From Clostridia bacterium (GTDB lineage: Bacteria; Bacillota; Clostridia; Oscillospirales; CAG-272): 41,457 nucleotides of DNA. A model generated the notes under the pieces. The model saw only the letters and a program-made list of their open reading frames with translations, was not told the DNA's origin and did not search any database. The translations under genes and the position numbers were made by a program. The stretch lies in NCBI GenBank assembly GCA_017456895.1, contig JAFTIN010000028.1, positions 1 to 41,457 on the forward strand, given 5' to 3'. Positions within the stretch are counted from its first letter, which is position 1, and every line of letters begins with the position of its first letter. This document shows, piece by piece, positions 23,088 through 31,793 of the stretch.

Positions 23088-23765
23088 TCCGGATCAACAG
23101 GCGATAGTGATCAGCATAAGAACGGACACGGACATACCGGTATTGTTCCGGAGGGTTATACAGGTGGGTTTTCAGAAGCCTCTTGTTTGCATGAAGTCGA
23201 TGGCTTTTATTGGTTAGAGACATACGAAGAAGTTCTTGATGCAATAGAACTTTTAAAATCCCACGGAAGCACCGTAGAAAATAAACGATACGGAAACACC
23301 GTAAAGCGTAGTATTGGATTTAACTATGAGGGAGATTTATTTGACGTAAAGTGGTGTTTTACGTATCCGAGATCTAAGGCAGAGCCTCTTGAAGAAGGCA
23401 AAAGCTTCTTTGACAGAAGAATTGATGAAGGTGAATTCGTTTGGTTTGCTTTTGCCAAAGATGTTACTATAGATAAGCTTGTTTATTCCTACTACGAAAG
23501 ATACGGTGCCTTTCATATACGGTATCCTTATAATTCAACATCGGGGTTGTATAATTACGTTGTGGATGTAGAAAACGTTGAGGACTTATCATTCGATTGG
23601 TTTGGAAGATATGATTATGGCGTCGTAGATCAGCCTCTTGAGGGCAGTTATTATGAAATAATGTATCAAGGGGAACTTGTGGCAGACATGCACTTTGACT
23701 ATAATTATCCGTTACCAATAGAATACCACAAAGAATTTTTAAGTACAATGGTTGTTATTGAATAA
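22968..23765 (+). CDS. putative lipoprotein, paralog 2 of 3, 265 aa
   Basis: Signal peptide MKKIIALILIYSVMLVFLTG with Cys 21 as lipidation site, then SYIDMIIGNNAT and a Gly/Ser/Asp/His-rich spacer (~35-58). The mature domain has PEGYTGGF, WLETYEEVLDAIELL, DVKWCF and the closing LPIEYHKEFLSTMVVIE, matching paralog 1 block for block at low overall identity. The first 40 codons are nearly identical in DNA to paralog 3, whereas the rest is not. No catalytic residues can be proposed; a surface-exposed binding protein is the plain inference. Its own promoter lies upstream, behind a duplicated module. Confidence 0.9.
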   Translation: MKKIIALILIYSVMLVFLTGCSYIDMIIGNNATAGDETGNSGSTGDSDQHKNGHGHTGIVPEGYTGGFSEASCLHEVDGFYWLETYEEVLDAIELLKSHGSTVENKRYGNTVKRSIGFNYEGDLFDVKWCFTYPRSKAEPLEEGKSFFDRRIDEGEFVWFAFAKDVTIDKLVYSYYERYGAFHIRYPYNSTSGLYNYVVDVENVEDLSFDWFGRYDYGVVDQPLEGSYYEIMYQGELVADMHFDYNYPLPIEYHKEFLSTMVVIE

Positions 23766-23873
23766 AAATAAAAGTTATATTGCAGATATCGAAGCCTTGC
23801 CTGGGCCAAAGTGGGCAAACTTAGCTTAATTCGTGCGATAGTATGAATTTCACAGCAAAGCGACTTTATCAGA

Positions 23874-24012
23874 AGAGAAAGGAGAATATATAGTGAAGAA
23901 AATAATAGCTCTTATTCTAATATATTCAGTGATGCTTGTTTTTCTCACCGGATGCTCGTATATTGATATGATCATCGGGAACAATGCGACCGGTGGTGAC
24001 CAAACGGGCAAT
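23874..24012 (+). repeat. leader-cassette repeat, copy 2
   Basis: Second copy of 22949-23087, including the GGAGAATATATA ribosome-binding region and 40 codons. The start codon here is GTG instead of ATG, one of the six or so changes. Confidence 0.95.
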
Positions 24013-24645
24013 GCCGACATAAATAAGGATTACGATGAAAAGGTGTTTTGCGAAGGCGATATACATTATTACTACTGGATAGAGACGTATGAAGATCTTG
24101 TAGAGGCTGTTGAAAGACTAAAAACTAACTGTAACTACATAGAGTATTCTTTAATCTTTGATTGTGAGGGAATGATTTACAATGGCAATGCACTTGATGT
24201 AAAGTTTTGCTTAAGGACAAGTCGTGACATTAATGGAGAGCACTTTCTTGATGTAAAAAATGCATTTGTATACATTGAGTGGTATTTGTGCGACAGATAT
24301 ACACTTATTAGCAGTGATATGAGCTTGAGTGAAAAAAGAGCTCGTATCGAAGATAATTTATTGTTTACCAACTCAGGAATTCCGAGCACCATAGGCTCGG
24401 ACACTGTGTTAGAGGATAAAGATCAGCTGTTTTGTTCACCGGACGGCTTTTATGACGTAAATTCGGGATTTGAAGATTGGCCATACGATGATAATGAGTG
24501 CAATGACTTCAGAGTTGTGTATAAAGGAGAAATTGTTGGCTACTTTGAGGCCCCCGAAGGAAGGTTTCCGAAGTATTCGGATCTGCCCATAGAGTTTATG
24601 AAGGAACTTGTTAAAACAGCAGTAATCATAGATAGGAGCTTCTAA
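23893..24645 (+). CDS. putative lipoprotein, paralog 3 of 3, GTG start, 250 aa
   Basis: Signal peptide and lipobox are the same as in paralog 2 (Cys 21). The mature domain has YYWIETYEDLVEAVERL, ALDVKFCL and a closing LPIEFMKELVKTAVIID, so it belongs to the same family. Its central part is very different (CDRYTLISSDMSLSEKRARI has no match in the others). GTG start behind GGAGAATATATA. No promoter or terminator was found in the 127 bases before it, so it is probably read from the paralog 2 promoter. The stop is five bases before the next ATG, so the protease-like gene is in the same transcript. Confidence 0.9.
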   Translation: MKKIIALILIYSVMLVFLTGCSYIDMIIGNNATGGDQTGNADINKDYDEKVFCEGDIHYYYWIETYEDLVEAVERLKTNCNYIEYSLIFDCEGMIYNGNALDVKFCLRTSRDINGEHFLDVKNAFVYIEWYLCDRYTLISSDMSLSEKRARIEDNLLFTNSGIPSTIGSDTVLEDKDQLFCSPDGFYDVNSGFEDWPYDDNECNDFRVVYKGEIVGYFEAPEGRFPKYSDLPIEFMKELVKTAVIIDRSF

Positions 24646-24650
24646 AAATT

Positions 24651-26024
24651 ATGAAACGAATGTTGATGCGATTTATATCTGTTTGTTTGATTTTATCCGT
24701 TTTATTAAGTGTTGTTGATTTGCATGTATCCGCGACTTCACTTACATATAAAACGTGTGTTGCCCATCATTTTGATAAGTTAGGTGGAAATGTACCAAGA
24801 AATGTAAAAGGAAGTTGTGGTTTCGTTGCACTTAGCTTGTTTTTGATGTTTTATAATATTTACTGGAATGAAAATATCGTTTTAGAAGAATTTGAAGATC
24901 ACAACGTTGTGAATTGCAATCCATATTCGTTTTCGAACGCTTCTCCGCAATTAGCAATTGAGAATGAATTTTTGCCTACCAATGAAGATGGAACAAGTAT
25001 ATCAACGGAACAGTATAGAACCTTTATCGAAGAAAACAAGACAAACTATTTGCATATGTACCTTCTCTTTCTTGCCTCTCTCGATATAGAAAATGATGGT
25101 GAACCGATTCTGAATTTGAACGATGAGAATTATACATTGACGACAAGAGAACTTAAAACATTGCTTGAATACTATTTGTACAATATATGCAATGTTGATC
25201 CGCGAGGTGTTACAGTTCATACTGAATACTCTTATGGTTTGATTACTTCGGAGAGTAACAGTTTATTTGTTCAGAGTATTATTGATAAAGTAAAAGGAAA
25301 TGGAGAAGACGGAGTAAATAGTAAAGGGATACCTGTGATAATTAGGGGAACTGACCCAGCAAGTGGCACTACACCTGAAACAAAAACAGGGCATTTTATG
25401 ATTGCATACGATGTCGTTAATAAAAAAAACAGTGATGGAACAGAATATGAAGACTTAGTGTTACATGCGTGTTACGAGTCCGAGTATGAGTACTCTTTAT
25501 TAACAACAGATTATAAATTAAATGTCGACATTCTATGGATAGAAGTAAATGAAGATTATTTCTCGCATGTATGCTGTGATAACTATTTATGGTACCCGAC
25601 ACAAACATATGTTTGCTCTTGCGAGGCATATAAGGATTTGCACCCGGAGCATACTCACGAGAATTCCGGGGTGTATGTGTCCAGAGACGCAGAGGGGCAC
25701 GTATATGAGTGCGTGTGGGGTGACACGAGCAAAGAACCTCATAAACGCGCCTCAAGTAGTAGTGTTTCCGACACAATACACGAATCTACTTGCAGATGCG
25801 GATACAAATTTACCGAAGCACATAGATATACAAGCTATCAGATAATATCTAACTCCCTGCATTACAAAGTTTGTGGCTGCGGTTACAAGTATTCCGAAAA
25901 TCACATTTTTGTAAAGCAGTCAGCTCAATACTCAATATGTACAGAGTGCGGCTACAGGCGAGACCACTTTGGAGGCAACGAAAACGTTCATCTCGGCACC
26001 GAGGAGGACGAAGAAACCGAATAA
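24651..26024 (+). CDS. secreted papain/C39-like cysteine peptidase candidate with Cys-rich tail
   Basis: 457 residues. Signal peptide to about residue 28 (LSVVDLHVSA, no lipobox, so freely secreted). Residues ~54-70 read GSCGFVALSLFLMFYN, the usual look of a papain/C39-like nucleophile Cys at the start of a helix. Residues ~245-252 read KTGHFMIAYDV, fitting the active-site His on the next strand. These two match C39-like secreted proteins, but the third catalytic residue is not certain. From ~310 there is a Cys/His-rich tail of about 150 residues with CCD, CSC, CRCGY, CGCGY and CTECGY pairs, related in style to the Cys modules of the proteins at 1 and 14504. It follows paralog 3 by five bases. 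Confidence 0.8.
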   Translation: MKRMLMRFISVCLILSVLLSVVDLHVSATSLTYKTCVAHHFDKLGGNVPRNVKGSCGFVALSLFLMFYNIYWNENIVLEEFEDHNVVNCNPYSFSNASPQLAIENEFLPTNEDGTSISTEQYRTFIEENKTNYLHMYLLFLASLDIENDGEPILNLNDENYTLTTRELKTLLEYYLYNICNVDPRGVTVHTEYSYGLITSESNSLFVQSIIDKVKGNGEDGVNSKGIPVIIRGTDPASGTTPETKTGHFMIAYDVVNKKNSDGTEYEDLVLHACYESEYEYSLLTTDYKLNVDILWIEVNEDYFSHVCCDNYLWYPTQTYVCSCEAYKDLHPEHTHENSGVYVSRDAEGHVYECVWGDTSKEPHKRASSSSVSDTIHESTCRCGYKFTEAHRYTSYQIISNSLHYKVCGCGYKYSENHIFVKQSAQYSICTECGYRRDHFGGNENVHLGTEEDEETE

Positions 26025-26028
26025 ACAC

Positions 26029-26056
26029 AGCCTGCTCGGTAACGAGCAGGCTTTTA
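26029..26056 (+). terminator. terminator closing the lipoprotein island
   Basis: AGCCTGCTCG-GTAA-CGAGCAGGCT (26029-26052), a perfect 10-bp stem, followed by TTTAC. Confidence 0.92.
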
Positions 26057-26083
26057 CTTTTCAAAATATTTACCTTGACTTTC

Positions 26084-26112
26084 TTGACATTTACGCTTAT
26101 CTATTATATACT
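26084..26112 (+). promoter_or_regulatory. promoter of the SPFH operon
   Basis: TTGACA (26084-26089), 17 bp, TATACT (26107-26112). Confidence 0.9.
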
Positions 26113-26147
26113 AAAAGAAAAAACTATCCTTGAAAGGAGAAATGAAT

Positions 26148-27422
26148 ATGGGTATTATTAAGGCATTTTTAGGCGCTATGGGCGGCAACCTTGCCGATCA
26201 GTGGGCAGAGGTCCTTGAGGCGGACAATATGAGCGACACCACCGTCTTTACCAAGGGCGTAAAGGTTCGCACAGACAAGAGGAGCAGCAACAAGCGCGGC
26301 ACCGAGGACGTTATTTCCAACGGATCGGTCATTCACGTTTACCCCGGCCAGTTTATGATGCTCGTCGAGGGCGGCAAGATCATCGACTTCACCGCAGAGG
26401 AGGGCTACTACAAGGTAGATAACAGCGCGGCTCCCTCGCTCTTTGCAGGACAGTTTGGCGCATCTCTCAAGGACGCCTTCACTCGTATCAAGTTCGGTGG
26501 CACTCCCTCCTATGCGCAGAAGGCATACTTCATCAACCTCCAGGAGATAAAGGGTATTAAGTTCGGCACCAGAACTCCCGTAAACTACTTTGACAACTTC
26601 TATAATTCCGAGCTCTTCCTGAGAGCGCACGGAACCTATTCCATAAAGATCACCGATCCCATCAAGTTCTACACCGAGGCTATTCCCAAGAACGCTGAGA
26701 GAGTGGACATCTCCGAGATCAACGAGCAGTATCTCAACGAGTTCCTCGAGGCTCTCACCGCTACTATGAACAAGATGAGCGCAGACGGTATCCGTATCTC
26801 CTACGTAGCCTCCAAGTCCCGTGAGCTCTCGCAGTATATGGCAAACGAGCTTGATCAGGGCTGGAAGGAAACCCGTGGCTTTGAGGTGCAGTCCGTAGGT
26901 ATCGCGAGCGTCTCCTACGACGAGGAGTCCAAGGAGCTTATCAATATGCGTAACAAGGGCGCTATGCTCGGTGACGCGAATGTCAGAGAGGGCTACGTTC
27001 AGGGCTCAATTGCTCGCGGCTTTGAGGCTGCAGGCTCCAATCCCGCAGGCGGCGCTAACGCCATCTTCGGCATGGGTATGGGAATGAATGCCGCAGGCGG
27101 ATTTATGGCAGGCGCTTCAGAGACCAACAGAGAACAGATGAGATACGACCGCGAGAAGGCGGAGGCAGAGGCACGCGCTAAGGCAAACGGCTGGAAGTGC
27201 TCCTGCGGTAAGGAAGGCAACGAGGGTAAATTCTGCTCCGAGTGTGGCGCAAGAAAGCCCGAGGTTTCCTCCTGGACCTGCTCCTGCGGTAACGTATGCA
27301 CCGGCAAATTCTGTCCCGAGTGCGGATCAAAAAAGCCGGAGGGAAAGTGGACCTGCTCTTGCGGTAACGTCAATGACGCCGACGCGAGATTCTGCTCTGA
27401 CTGCGGCTCCAAGAAGGCATAA
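26148..27422 (+). CDS. SPFH-domain protein with three C-terminal zinc ribbons
   Basis: 424 residues from the third in-frame ATG (26148), which has AAAGGAG eight bases upstream. Residues ~20-270 match the SPFH/Band-7 group often labelled virion core protein-like (Bacillus YdjI type): QFMMLVEGGKIIDF, then YFINLQEIKGIKFGT, and RAHGTYSIKITDP. A short Gly/Met/Ala-rich linker follows, and then three zinc ribbons of the form WxCSCG...FCxxCG in the last ~75 residues. No membrane span is present. Such proteins form large oligomers on membranes and occur beside zinc-ribbon and TPM proteins, with a proposed role in envelope stress. It is the first gene of a four-gene run. Confidence 0.93.
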   Translation: MGIIKAFLGAMGGNLADQWAEVLEADNMSDTTVFTKGVKVRTDKRSSNKRGTEDVISNGSVIHVYPGQFMMLVEGGKIIDFTAEEGYYKVDNSAAPSLFAGQFGASLKDAFTRIKFGGTPSYAQKAYFINLQEIKGIKFGTRTPVNYFDNFYNSELFLRAHGTYSIKITDPIKFYTEAIPKNAERVDISEINEQYLNEFLEALTATMNKMSADGIRISYVASKSRELSQYMANELDQGWKETRGFEVQSVGIASVSYDEESKELINMRNKGAMLGDANVREGYVQGSIARGFEAAGSNPAGGANAIFGMGMGMNAAGGFMAGASETNREQMRYDREKAEAEARAKANGWKCSCGKEGNEGKFCSECGARKPEVSSWTCSCGNVCTGKFCPECGSKKPEGKWTCSCGNVNDADARFCSDCGSKKA

Positions 27423-27462
27423 TCAACACTCCTACAGAGACAATAAAAGCGAGGCTTCCTAT

Positions 27463-28533
27463 ATGGAAACTATCATTACATATAAGTGTAAAAATTGTGA
27501 GGCCGGTCTGATATTTGATGCCGAGGCACAGCTCTTTAAATGCGAATTTTGTCTATCAAAGTTTACAGAACTTGAGCTAAACGACACAGAAAGCGCAAAG
27601 AAGGCTGAGGAAAAGGCAAAGGAAACAGAGGACTTCAGAAAAGAGATACTCGAGTACGTGTGCTCGAGCTGCGGCGCCGAGGTCATAGCAGATAAGAACA
27701 CCGCCGCCTCCTTCTGTTACTACTGTCACAACCCGATAGTTTTAGCAGATAAGGTGAGCGGAGAGTTTAGGCCTACGAAGATCATCCCCTTTAAGTTTGA
27801 CAAGGATGAGGCAAAGAACACCTTCCTCCGCTTTGCCAAGAAAAAGTGGTTCGTACCGAGAGATTACTTCTCGGGAGAAAGCATTGATAAGATCAGCGGC
27901 GTTTACTATCCCTTCTGGGTGACTGACGCCGATACCGACTCCGAGCTACGCGGAATCGGAAAGAACGTACGTACCTGGCGCTCCGGTGATTATCGCTATA
28001 CCGAGACCACCACGTACGCCGTCGGCCGCAGAGGAAACATTCATTTTGAGGACATCACGACCTCGGCTATATCCACCGAGGACAAGGAGATGCTCGAGGG
28101 CATACTTCCTTATCCTATGGAGGATTACCGTGACTTCTCTATGCCGTACCTTCAGGGCTACGTTGCCAAGAAGCGCGACATCGACCGCGAGGCTCTTTCC
28201 TCGGAGGTGAAGGGAAGGATGAACTCCTACGCCCAGACTATACTCGAGCGCACCACCAACTACGGCTCCTTAGCTGTAAATTACCTTGACGTGGCCGTCC
28301 TTAAGAGCCACTGGGAATACAGCCTTATGCCGATATGGATCCTCACCTATAAGAAAAAGCACAAGACCAATAAGAAGAAGGACAAGACCTACGTCTACGC
28401 CATGAACGGCTCGACCGGTAAGGTATACGGTGAGCTCCCCGTGAGCATACCTAAGCTTATCCTTGCCGCCCTCGGCGCCTTTATCGGCGCGGGATTGCTC
28501 GCCTTCCTTCTTGGCTATGCGTTCTTCATTTAG
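27463..28533 (+). CDS. double-zinc-ribbon membrane protein (TFIIB-type zinc ribbon family)
   Basis: 356 residues. There are two zinc ribbons: C9/C12 with C27/C30, and C67/C70 with C85/C88, joined by a charged helix. A central beta-rich domain of ~200 residues follows (KIIPFKFDKDEA, ISGVYYPFWV), and one C-terminal membrane span, ILAALGAFIGAGLLAFLLG. This matches proteins annotated as TFIIB-type zinc-ribbon-containing that commonly sit next to YdjI-type SPFH genes. The start is set at METIITYKC because upstream codons in this frame overlap the SPFH gene. The gap is 40 bases with only a weak ribosome-binding site, so translation may depend on the gene before it. Confidence 0.9.
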   Translation: METIITYKCKNCEAGLIFDAEAQLFKCEFCLSKFTELELNDTESAKKAEEKAKETEDFRKEILEYVCSSCGAEVIADKNTAASFCYYCHNPIVLADKVSGEFRPTKIIPFKFDKDEAKNTFLRFAKKKWFVPRDYFSGESIDKISGVYYPFWVTDADTDSELRGIGKNVRTWRSGDYRYTETTTYAVGRRGNIHFEDITTSAISTEDKEMLEGILPYPMEDYRDFSMPYLQGYVAKKRDIDREALSSEVKGRMNSYAQTILERTTNYGSLAVNYLDVAVLKSHWEYSLMPIWILTYKKKHKTNKKKDKTYVYAMNGSTGKVYGELPVSIPKLILAALGAFIGAGLLAFLLGYAFFI

Positions 28534-28541
28534 GAGGTAAT

Positions 28542-28757
28542 ATGACGGAAGTAATTATTATTTCGGTTGTTTTAGCCGTCGCCGCGGCCGTTGCGGTCTG
28601 CGTCGGTGTTATCATTACGTATAAGAGAGGCGTTTTCGGTCATATTTATCCACTTGAGCATTACACAAATCTTGAGCTTACCTACCGCGAGGACAGATTC
28701 CTTAACAGGCACGTAACCAGAGTTAAGGTCACCTCCGATAACAATAAGAAGAAGTAA
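28542..28757 (+). CDS. small single-span membrane protein, 71 aa
   Basis: GGAGGTAAT precedes the ATG, eight bases after the previous stop. Residues ~3-27 form one membrane span (VIIISVVLAVAAAVAVCVGV). A polar tail has the aromatic stretch HIYPLEHYTNLELTYREDRF and a Lys-rich end. There is no known family. Its place in the operon suggests a partner of the SPFH and zinc-ribbon proteins, perhaps replacing the TPM-domain membrane protein seen in related operons; this is inference. Confidence 0.85.
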   Translation: MTEVIIISVVLAVAAAVAVCVGVIITYKRGVFGHIYPLEHYTNLELTYREDRFLNRHVTRVKVTSDNNKKK

Positions 28758-28769
28758 ACGGAGGTAAGG

Positions 28770-29666
28770 ATGAAGGGACCTATCACGGGCACGTTTATAG
28801 ATGAGATCACCTACGATATTCCCTCGTCAAACTGGACGAGAGGCCAATGGAAGCGTGATCTTGACAATATGATGAAGGTCGGCATCGACACTCTTATCTT
28901 TATTCGCGGCGGCTTCTTAGGCAAGACCATCTATCCATCAAGGCATTTCGGTACCGAATCGACTAACGACTTTGCCGGATTTATCCTCGAGGAGGCTGCA
29001 AAGCGTAAGATGAAGGTGTTTATGGGCCTTCACATCTCGGACATCGACTGGGGTAAGGGCGACGCGCAGGGCGAGATCGAGCGCAACCGCCACTTTATCG
29101 ATGAGGTCTATCACAGATACGAGGGTATACCGTCCCTCCACGGCTGGTATATACCCCAGGAGGCGAGCAAAAACGAGCTTAATATCACCGAGGTGATGAA
29201 GGGGCTCTCGTATATCTGCAAGGAAAAGGACGAGACCATGCCCGTCCTTATCAGCCCGTATTTCAACACCTACGTGACCGGCGGAGACTTCACCCCCGAA
29301 AGACACGGTGAGGAGTGGCACGCTATCTTCCGCGAGTGCGCGAAAGAGATAGATATCTGCGCATTCCAGGACGGCTCGGCTCCCATTGAGACCATGCGCG
29401 AGTACTTCAGAGTGAACAAAAGGCTTTGCGACGAGTTTGGTATGGAGCATTGGGTAAACACGGAGACCTTTGAAAGAGACGTCAGACGTATGTATTATCC
29501 GATACCCTTCGATCTTCTTGAGCGAAAGCTCTCCGAGCACGGGGAATACGCGGACAAGATCATCACCTTTGAGTTCTCACATTTTCTGAGCCCTCAGTCG
29601 ATCTACCCCTCCGCCCGCAACCTCAACAGACTCTATCGCCGCCGCTATAAGCGATACGGCAAATAA
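28770..29666 (+). CDS. DUF4434-type TIM-barrel protein (glycoside-hydrolase-like)
   Basis: 298 residues, no signal peptide. The pattern fits the DUF4434 group of TIM barrels related to glycoside hydrolases: ITGTFIDEITYDIPSSNW, WKRDLDNMMKVGIDTLIFI, KVFMGLHISD, GWYIPQE, LISPYFNTYV, ICAFQDGSAP, and HWVNTETF. Acidic residues after beta-strands (IPQE near 128, QDGS near 199, NTETF near 230) could serve as catalytic acids. Without a signal peptide it should be cytoplasmic, which is unusual for a polysaccharide enzyme. GGAGGTAAGG precedes the ATG, 12 bases after the small membrane gene, so it is the last gene of the operon. Substrate unknown. Confidence 0.88.
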   Translation: MKGPITGTFIDEITYDIPSSNWTRGQWKRDLDNMMKVGIDTLIFIRGGFLGKTIYPSRHFGTESTNDFAGFILEEAAKRKMKVFMGLHISDIDWGKGDAQGEIERNRHFIDEVYHRYEGIPSLHGWYIPQEASKNELNITEVMKGLSYICKEKDETMPVLISPYFNTYVTGGDFTPERHGEEWHAIFRECAKEIDICAFQDGSAPIETMREYFRVNKRLCDEFGMEHWVNTETFERDVRRMYYPIPFDLLERKLSEHGEYADKIITFEFSHFLSPQSIYPSARNLNRLYRRRYKRYGK

Positions 29667-29674
29667 TAACGGAT

Positions 29675-29712
29675 AAAGCAGGATTAGAATTCAAAAACTA
29701 ATCTTGCTTTTT
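29675..29712 (+). terminator. terminator of the SPFH operon
   Basis: AAAGCAGGATTAG / CTAATCTTGCTTT (29675-29687/29698-29710, one G-T pair) followed by TTCT. Confidence 0.85.
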
Positions 29713-29715
29713 CTA

Positions 29716-29744
29716 TTTACTTTAATAATTTTTTGTGCTAAAAT
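29716..29744 (+). promoter_or_regulatory. promoter of the uvrB-uvrA-nrdG-dut unit
   Basis: TTTACT (29716-29721), 17 bp, TAAAAT (29739-29744). Confidence 0.7.
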
Positions 29745-29760
29745 ATATAGTGCGAAAATA

Positions 29761-29778
29761 TGCAGTATGAATACTGCA
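29761..29778 (+). promoter_or_regulatory. 18-bp palindrome at the uvrB transcription start, operator candidate
   Basis: TGCAGTATGAATACTGCA has 8-bp arms and a 2-bp centre. It lies about 9 bases past the predicted start of transcription and 41 bases before the uvrB ATG. It does not match the Bacillus LexA box (GAAC-N4-GTTC). Confidence 0.6.
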
Positions 29779-29801
29779 CATCATAATATCGAGGAGGGCG
29801 T

Positions 29802-31757
29802 ATGCAAAACGGAAAATTCATTCTGAAAAGTGAATACAAGCCGACGGGCGATCAGCCTGCCGCAATTGCCGCCCTTACCGAAGGCATTCTCGCAGGTGAG
29901 AGAGCGCAGACTCTGGTCGGTGTTACCGGCTCGGGTAAGACCTTTACTATGGCCAACGTTATAGCCAATCTTAACCGCCCGACTCTCGTTCTCGCGCACA
30001 ATAAGACTCTCGCAGCCCAGCTTTGCACAGAGTTCCGCGAGTTCTTCCCGGACAATGCGGTGGAGTATTTCGTTTCCTACTACGATTACTACCAGCCCGA
30101 GGCTTATATCCCCGGTAAGGATATGTATATTGAGAAGGATGCTATGATCAACGACGAGATAGATATGCTCAGACATAGCGCTACCTCGGCTCTCTTTGAG
30201 CGCCGCGACGTCATAATCGTCGCCTCTGTCTCCTGCATCTACTCGCTCGGTGATCCGCTTGAGTATCAGGGACTTCTTGTCTCGCTCCGTCCGGGGCAGG
30301 AGATGTCGCGCGACGATCTTATCCGCGCGCTCGTTTCTATCAGCTATGAGAGGAACGATATGAACTTTATCAGAAACAAGTTCCGTGTCCGCGGTGACGT
30401 CGTTGAGATCTTTCCCGCCTCCGCTCGTGACTATGCCATCAGGGTAGAGTTCTTCGGTGATGAGATCGACCGCGTATCCAAGATAAACACAGTCACAGGC
30501 GACGTTATCGAGCGCCTTTCCTATACCGCCATCTTCCCGGCCACGCACTACGCCGTATCCGACGAGAAGCGAGAGGCCGCTCTTGCCGAGATCGAAGAGG
30601 AGATGAGGGAGAGAGTCAAATTCTTCCGCTCCGAAAACAAGCTTATCGAGGCGCAGAGAATAGAGGAGAGGACAAAATACGATATTGAGATGCTCCGTGA
30701 GGTTGGCTTCTGCTCCGGAGTAGAGAACTACTCGCGAGTGCTTTCGGGCAGACCCGAGGGATCGACACCGTACACTCTCCTCGATTATTTCCCGGACGAC
30801 TTCATTATGTTTGTTGATGAGTCACACGTAACGCTTCCGCAGGTGCGCGGTATGTCGGGCGGTGACTTCGCACGTAAAAAGAACCTCGTTGACTACGGCT
30901 TCAGGCTTCCCTCTGCCTTCGACAACCGTCCTCTTTTCTTCGACGAGTTTGAGGAGAGGATACGCCAGGTCGTATTCGTCAGCGCAACCCCCGCTGACTA
31001 CGAGAGAGCAGAGAGCTCCTCGATTGTCGAGCAGCTTATAAGGCCTACCGGACTTATAGATCCTCTCGTGGAGGTGAGGCCGGTTGAAGGACAGATAGAC
31101 GACCTGCTCGGTGAGATCAGGGCGACTGTGGAGAGGGGAGAAAAGACTCTCGTCACCACCCTCACGACCAAGATGGCAGAGGACCTCACGGAGTACCTCT
31201 CCGCCAACGGAATCAAGGTGAAATATATACACCACAGGGTGGAAACAATAGAGCGCATGCAGATCATAAGAGACCTGCGTCTTGGGTTGTTTGACGTGCT
31301 CGTCGGTATCAACCTCCTAAGGGAAGGCCTCGACATACCCGAGGTCTCGTTGGTTGCTATACTCGACGCCGATAAGGAGGGCTTCCTCCGCTCCGAGACC
31401 TCGCTTATCCAGACCGTCGGACGTGCCGCGAGAAACGTAAACGGCCATGTAATTATGTACGCCGACACAGTCACGAGATCTATGCAGGGCGCTATAGACG
31501 AGACCAACCGCCGCCGTGATATACAGATGCGCTATAACGATGAAAACGGCATAACTCCCGCAAGTATAAAAAAGAGGGTGGCCGACGTTATAGAGATAGG
31601 CAAGAAGGTCAAGCCCGAGAGCGAAAAGAAGCTCTCAAGACTCGAGAAAGAAAAGCTTATCGAGAAGCTTACAGCGGAGATGCGCGACGCGGCAAAGCGT
31701 CTTGAGTTCGAGCAGGCGGCGTATATCAGAGACAGAATTAAGGAGCTGAGAAAATAA
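29802..31757 (+). CDS. uvrB: excinuclease ABC subunit B
   Basis: 651 residues, normal length. UvrB is the DNA-damage verification helicase of nucleotide excision repair, working with UvrA (next gene) and UvrC (not in the window). Walker A is GVTGSGKT (40-47). The strand-separating beta-hairpin region holds [12 protein letters not shown] (near 93-104), and motif II is VDESHV. The C-terminal half has [17 protein letters not shown] and TVGRAARN. The UVR domain that binds UvrC is the last ~35 residues ([18 protein letters not shown]). GAGGAGG precedes the ATG. A palindrome near the transcription start suggests damage or repressor control. Confidence 0.98.
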   Translation: MQNGKFILKSEYKPTGDQPAAIAALTEGILAGERAQTLVGVTGSGKTFTMANVIANLNRPTLVLAHNKTLAAQLCTEFREFFPDNAVEYFVSYYDYYQPEAYIPGKDMYIEKDAMINDEIDMLRHSATSALFERRDVIIVASVSCIYSLGDPLEYQGLLVSLRPGQEMSRDDLIRALVSISYERNDMNFIRNKFRVRGDVVEIFPASARDYAIRVEFFGDEIDRVSKINTVTGDVIERLSYTAIFPATHYAVSDEKREAALAEIEEEMRERVKFFRSENKLIEAQRIEERTKYDIEMLREVGFCSGVENYSRVLSGRPEGSTPYTLLDYFPDDFIMFVDESHVTLPQVRGMSGGDFARKKNLVDYGFRLPSAFDNRPLFFDEFEERIRQVVFVSATPADYERAESSSIVEQLIRPTGLIDPLVEVRPVEGQIDDLLGEIRATVERGEKTLVTTLTTKMAEDLTEYLSANGIKVKYIHHRVETIERMQIIRDLRLGLFDVLVGINLLREGLDIPEVSLVAILDADKEGFLRSETSLIQTVGRAARNVNGHVIMYADTVTRSMQGAIDETNRRRDIQMRYNDENGITPASIKKRVADVIEIGKKVKPESEKKLSRLEKEKLIEKLTAEMRDAAKRLEFEQAAYIRDRIKELRK

Positions 31758-31793
31758 TCTCGGCTCAAGCAAAAGAAACTAAAAGGTGCAAAA

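Noticed and set aside
22949..24012. Diversity-generating retroelement acting on the lipoprotein genes
   Set aside because: The variable part covers most of the gene rather than a short adenine-mutated 3' repeat, and no reverse transcriptase is present.
29761..29778. Classical Bacillus LexA box
   Set aside because: The palindrome arms (TGCAGTAT) do not contain GAAC/GTTC. It is kept only as an unidentified operator candidate.
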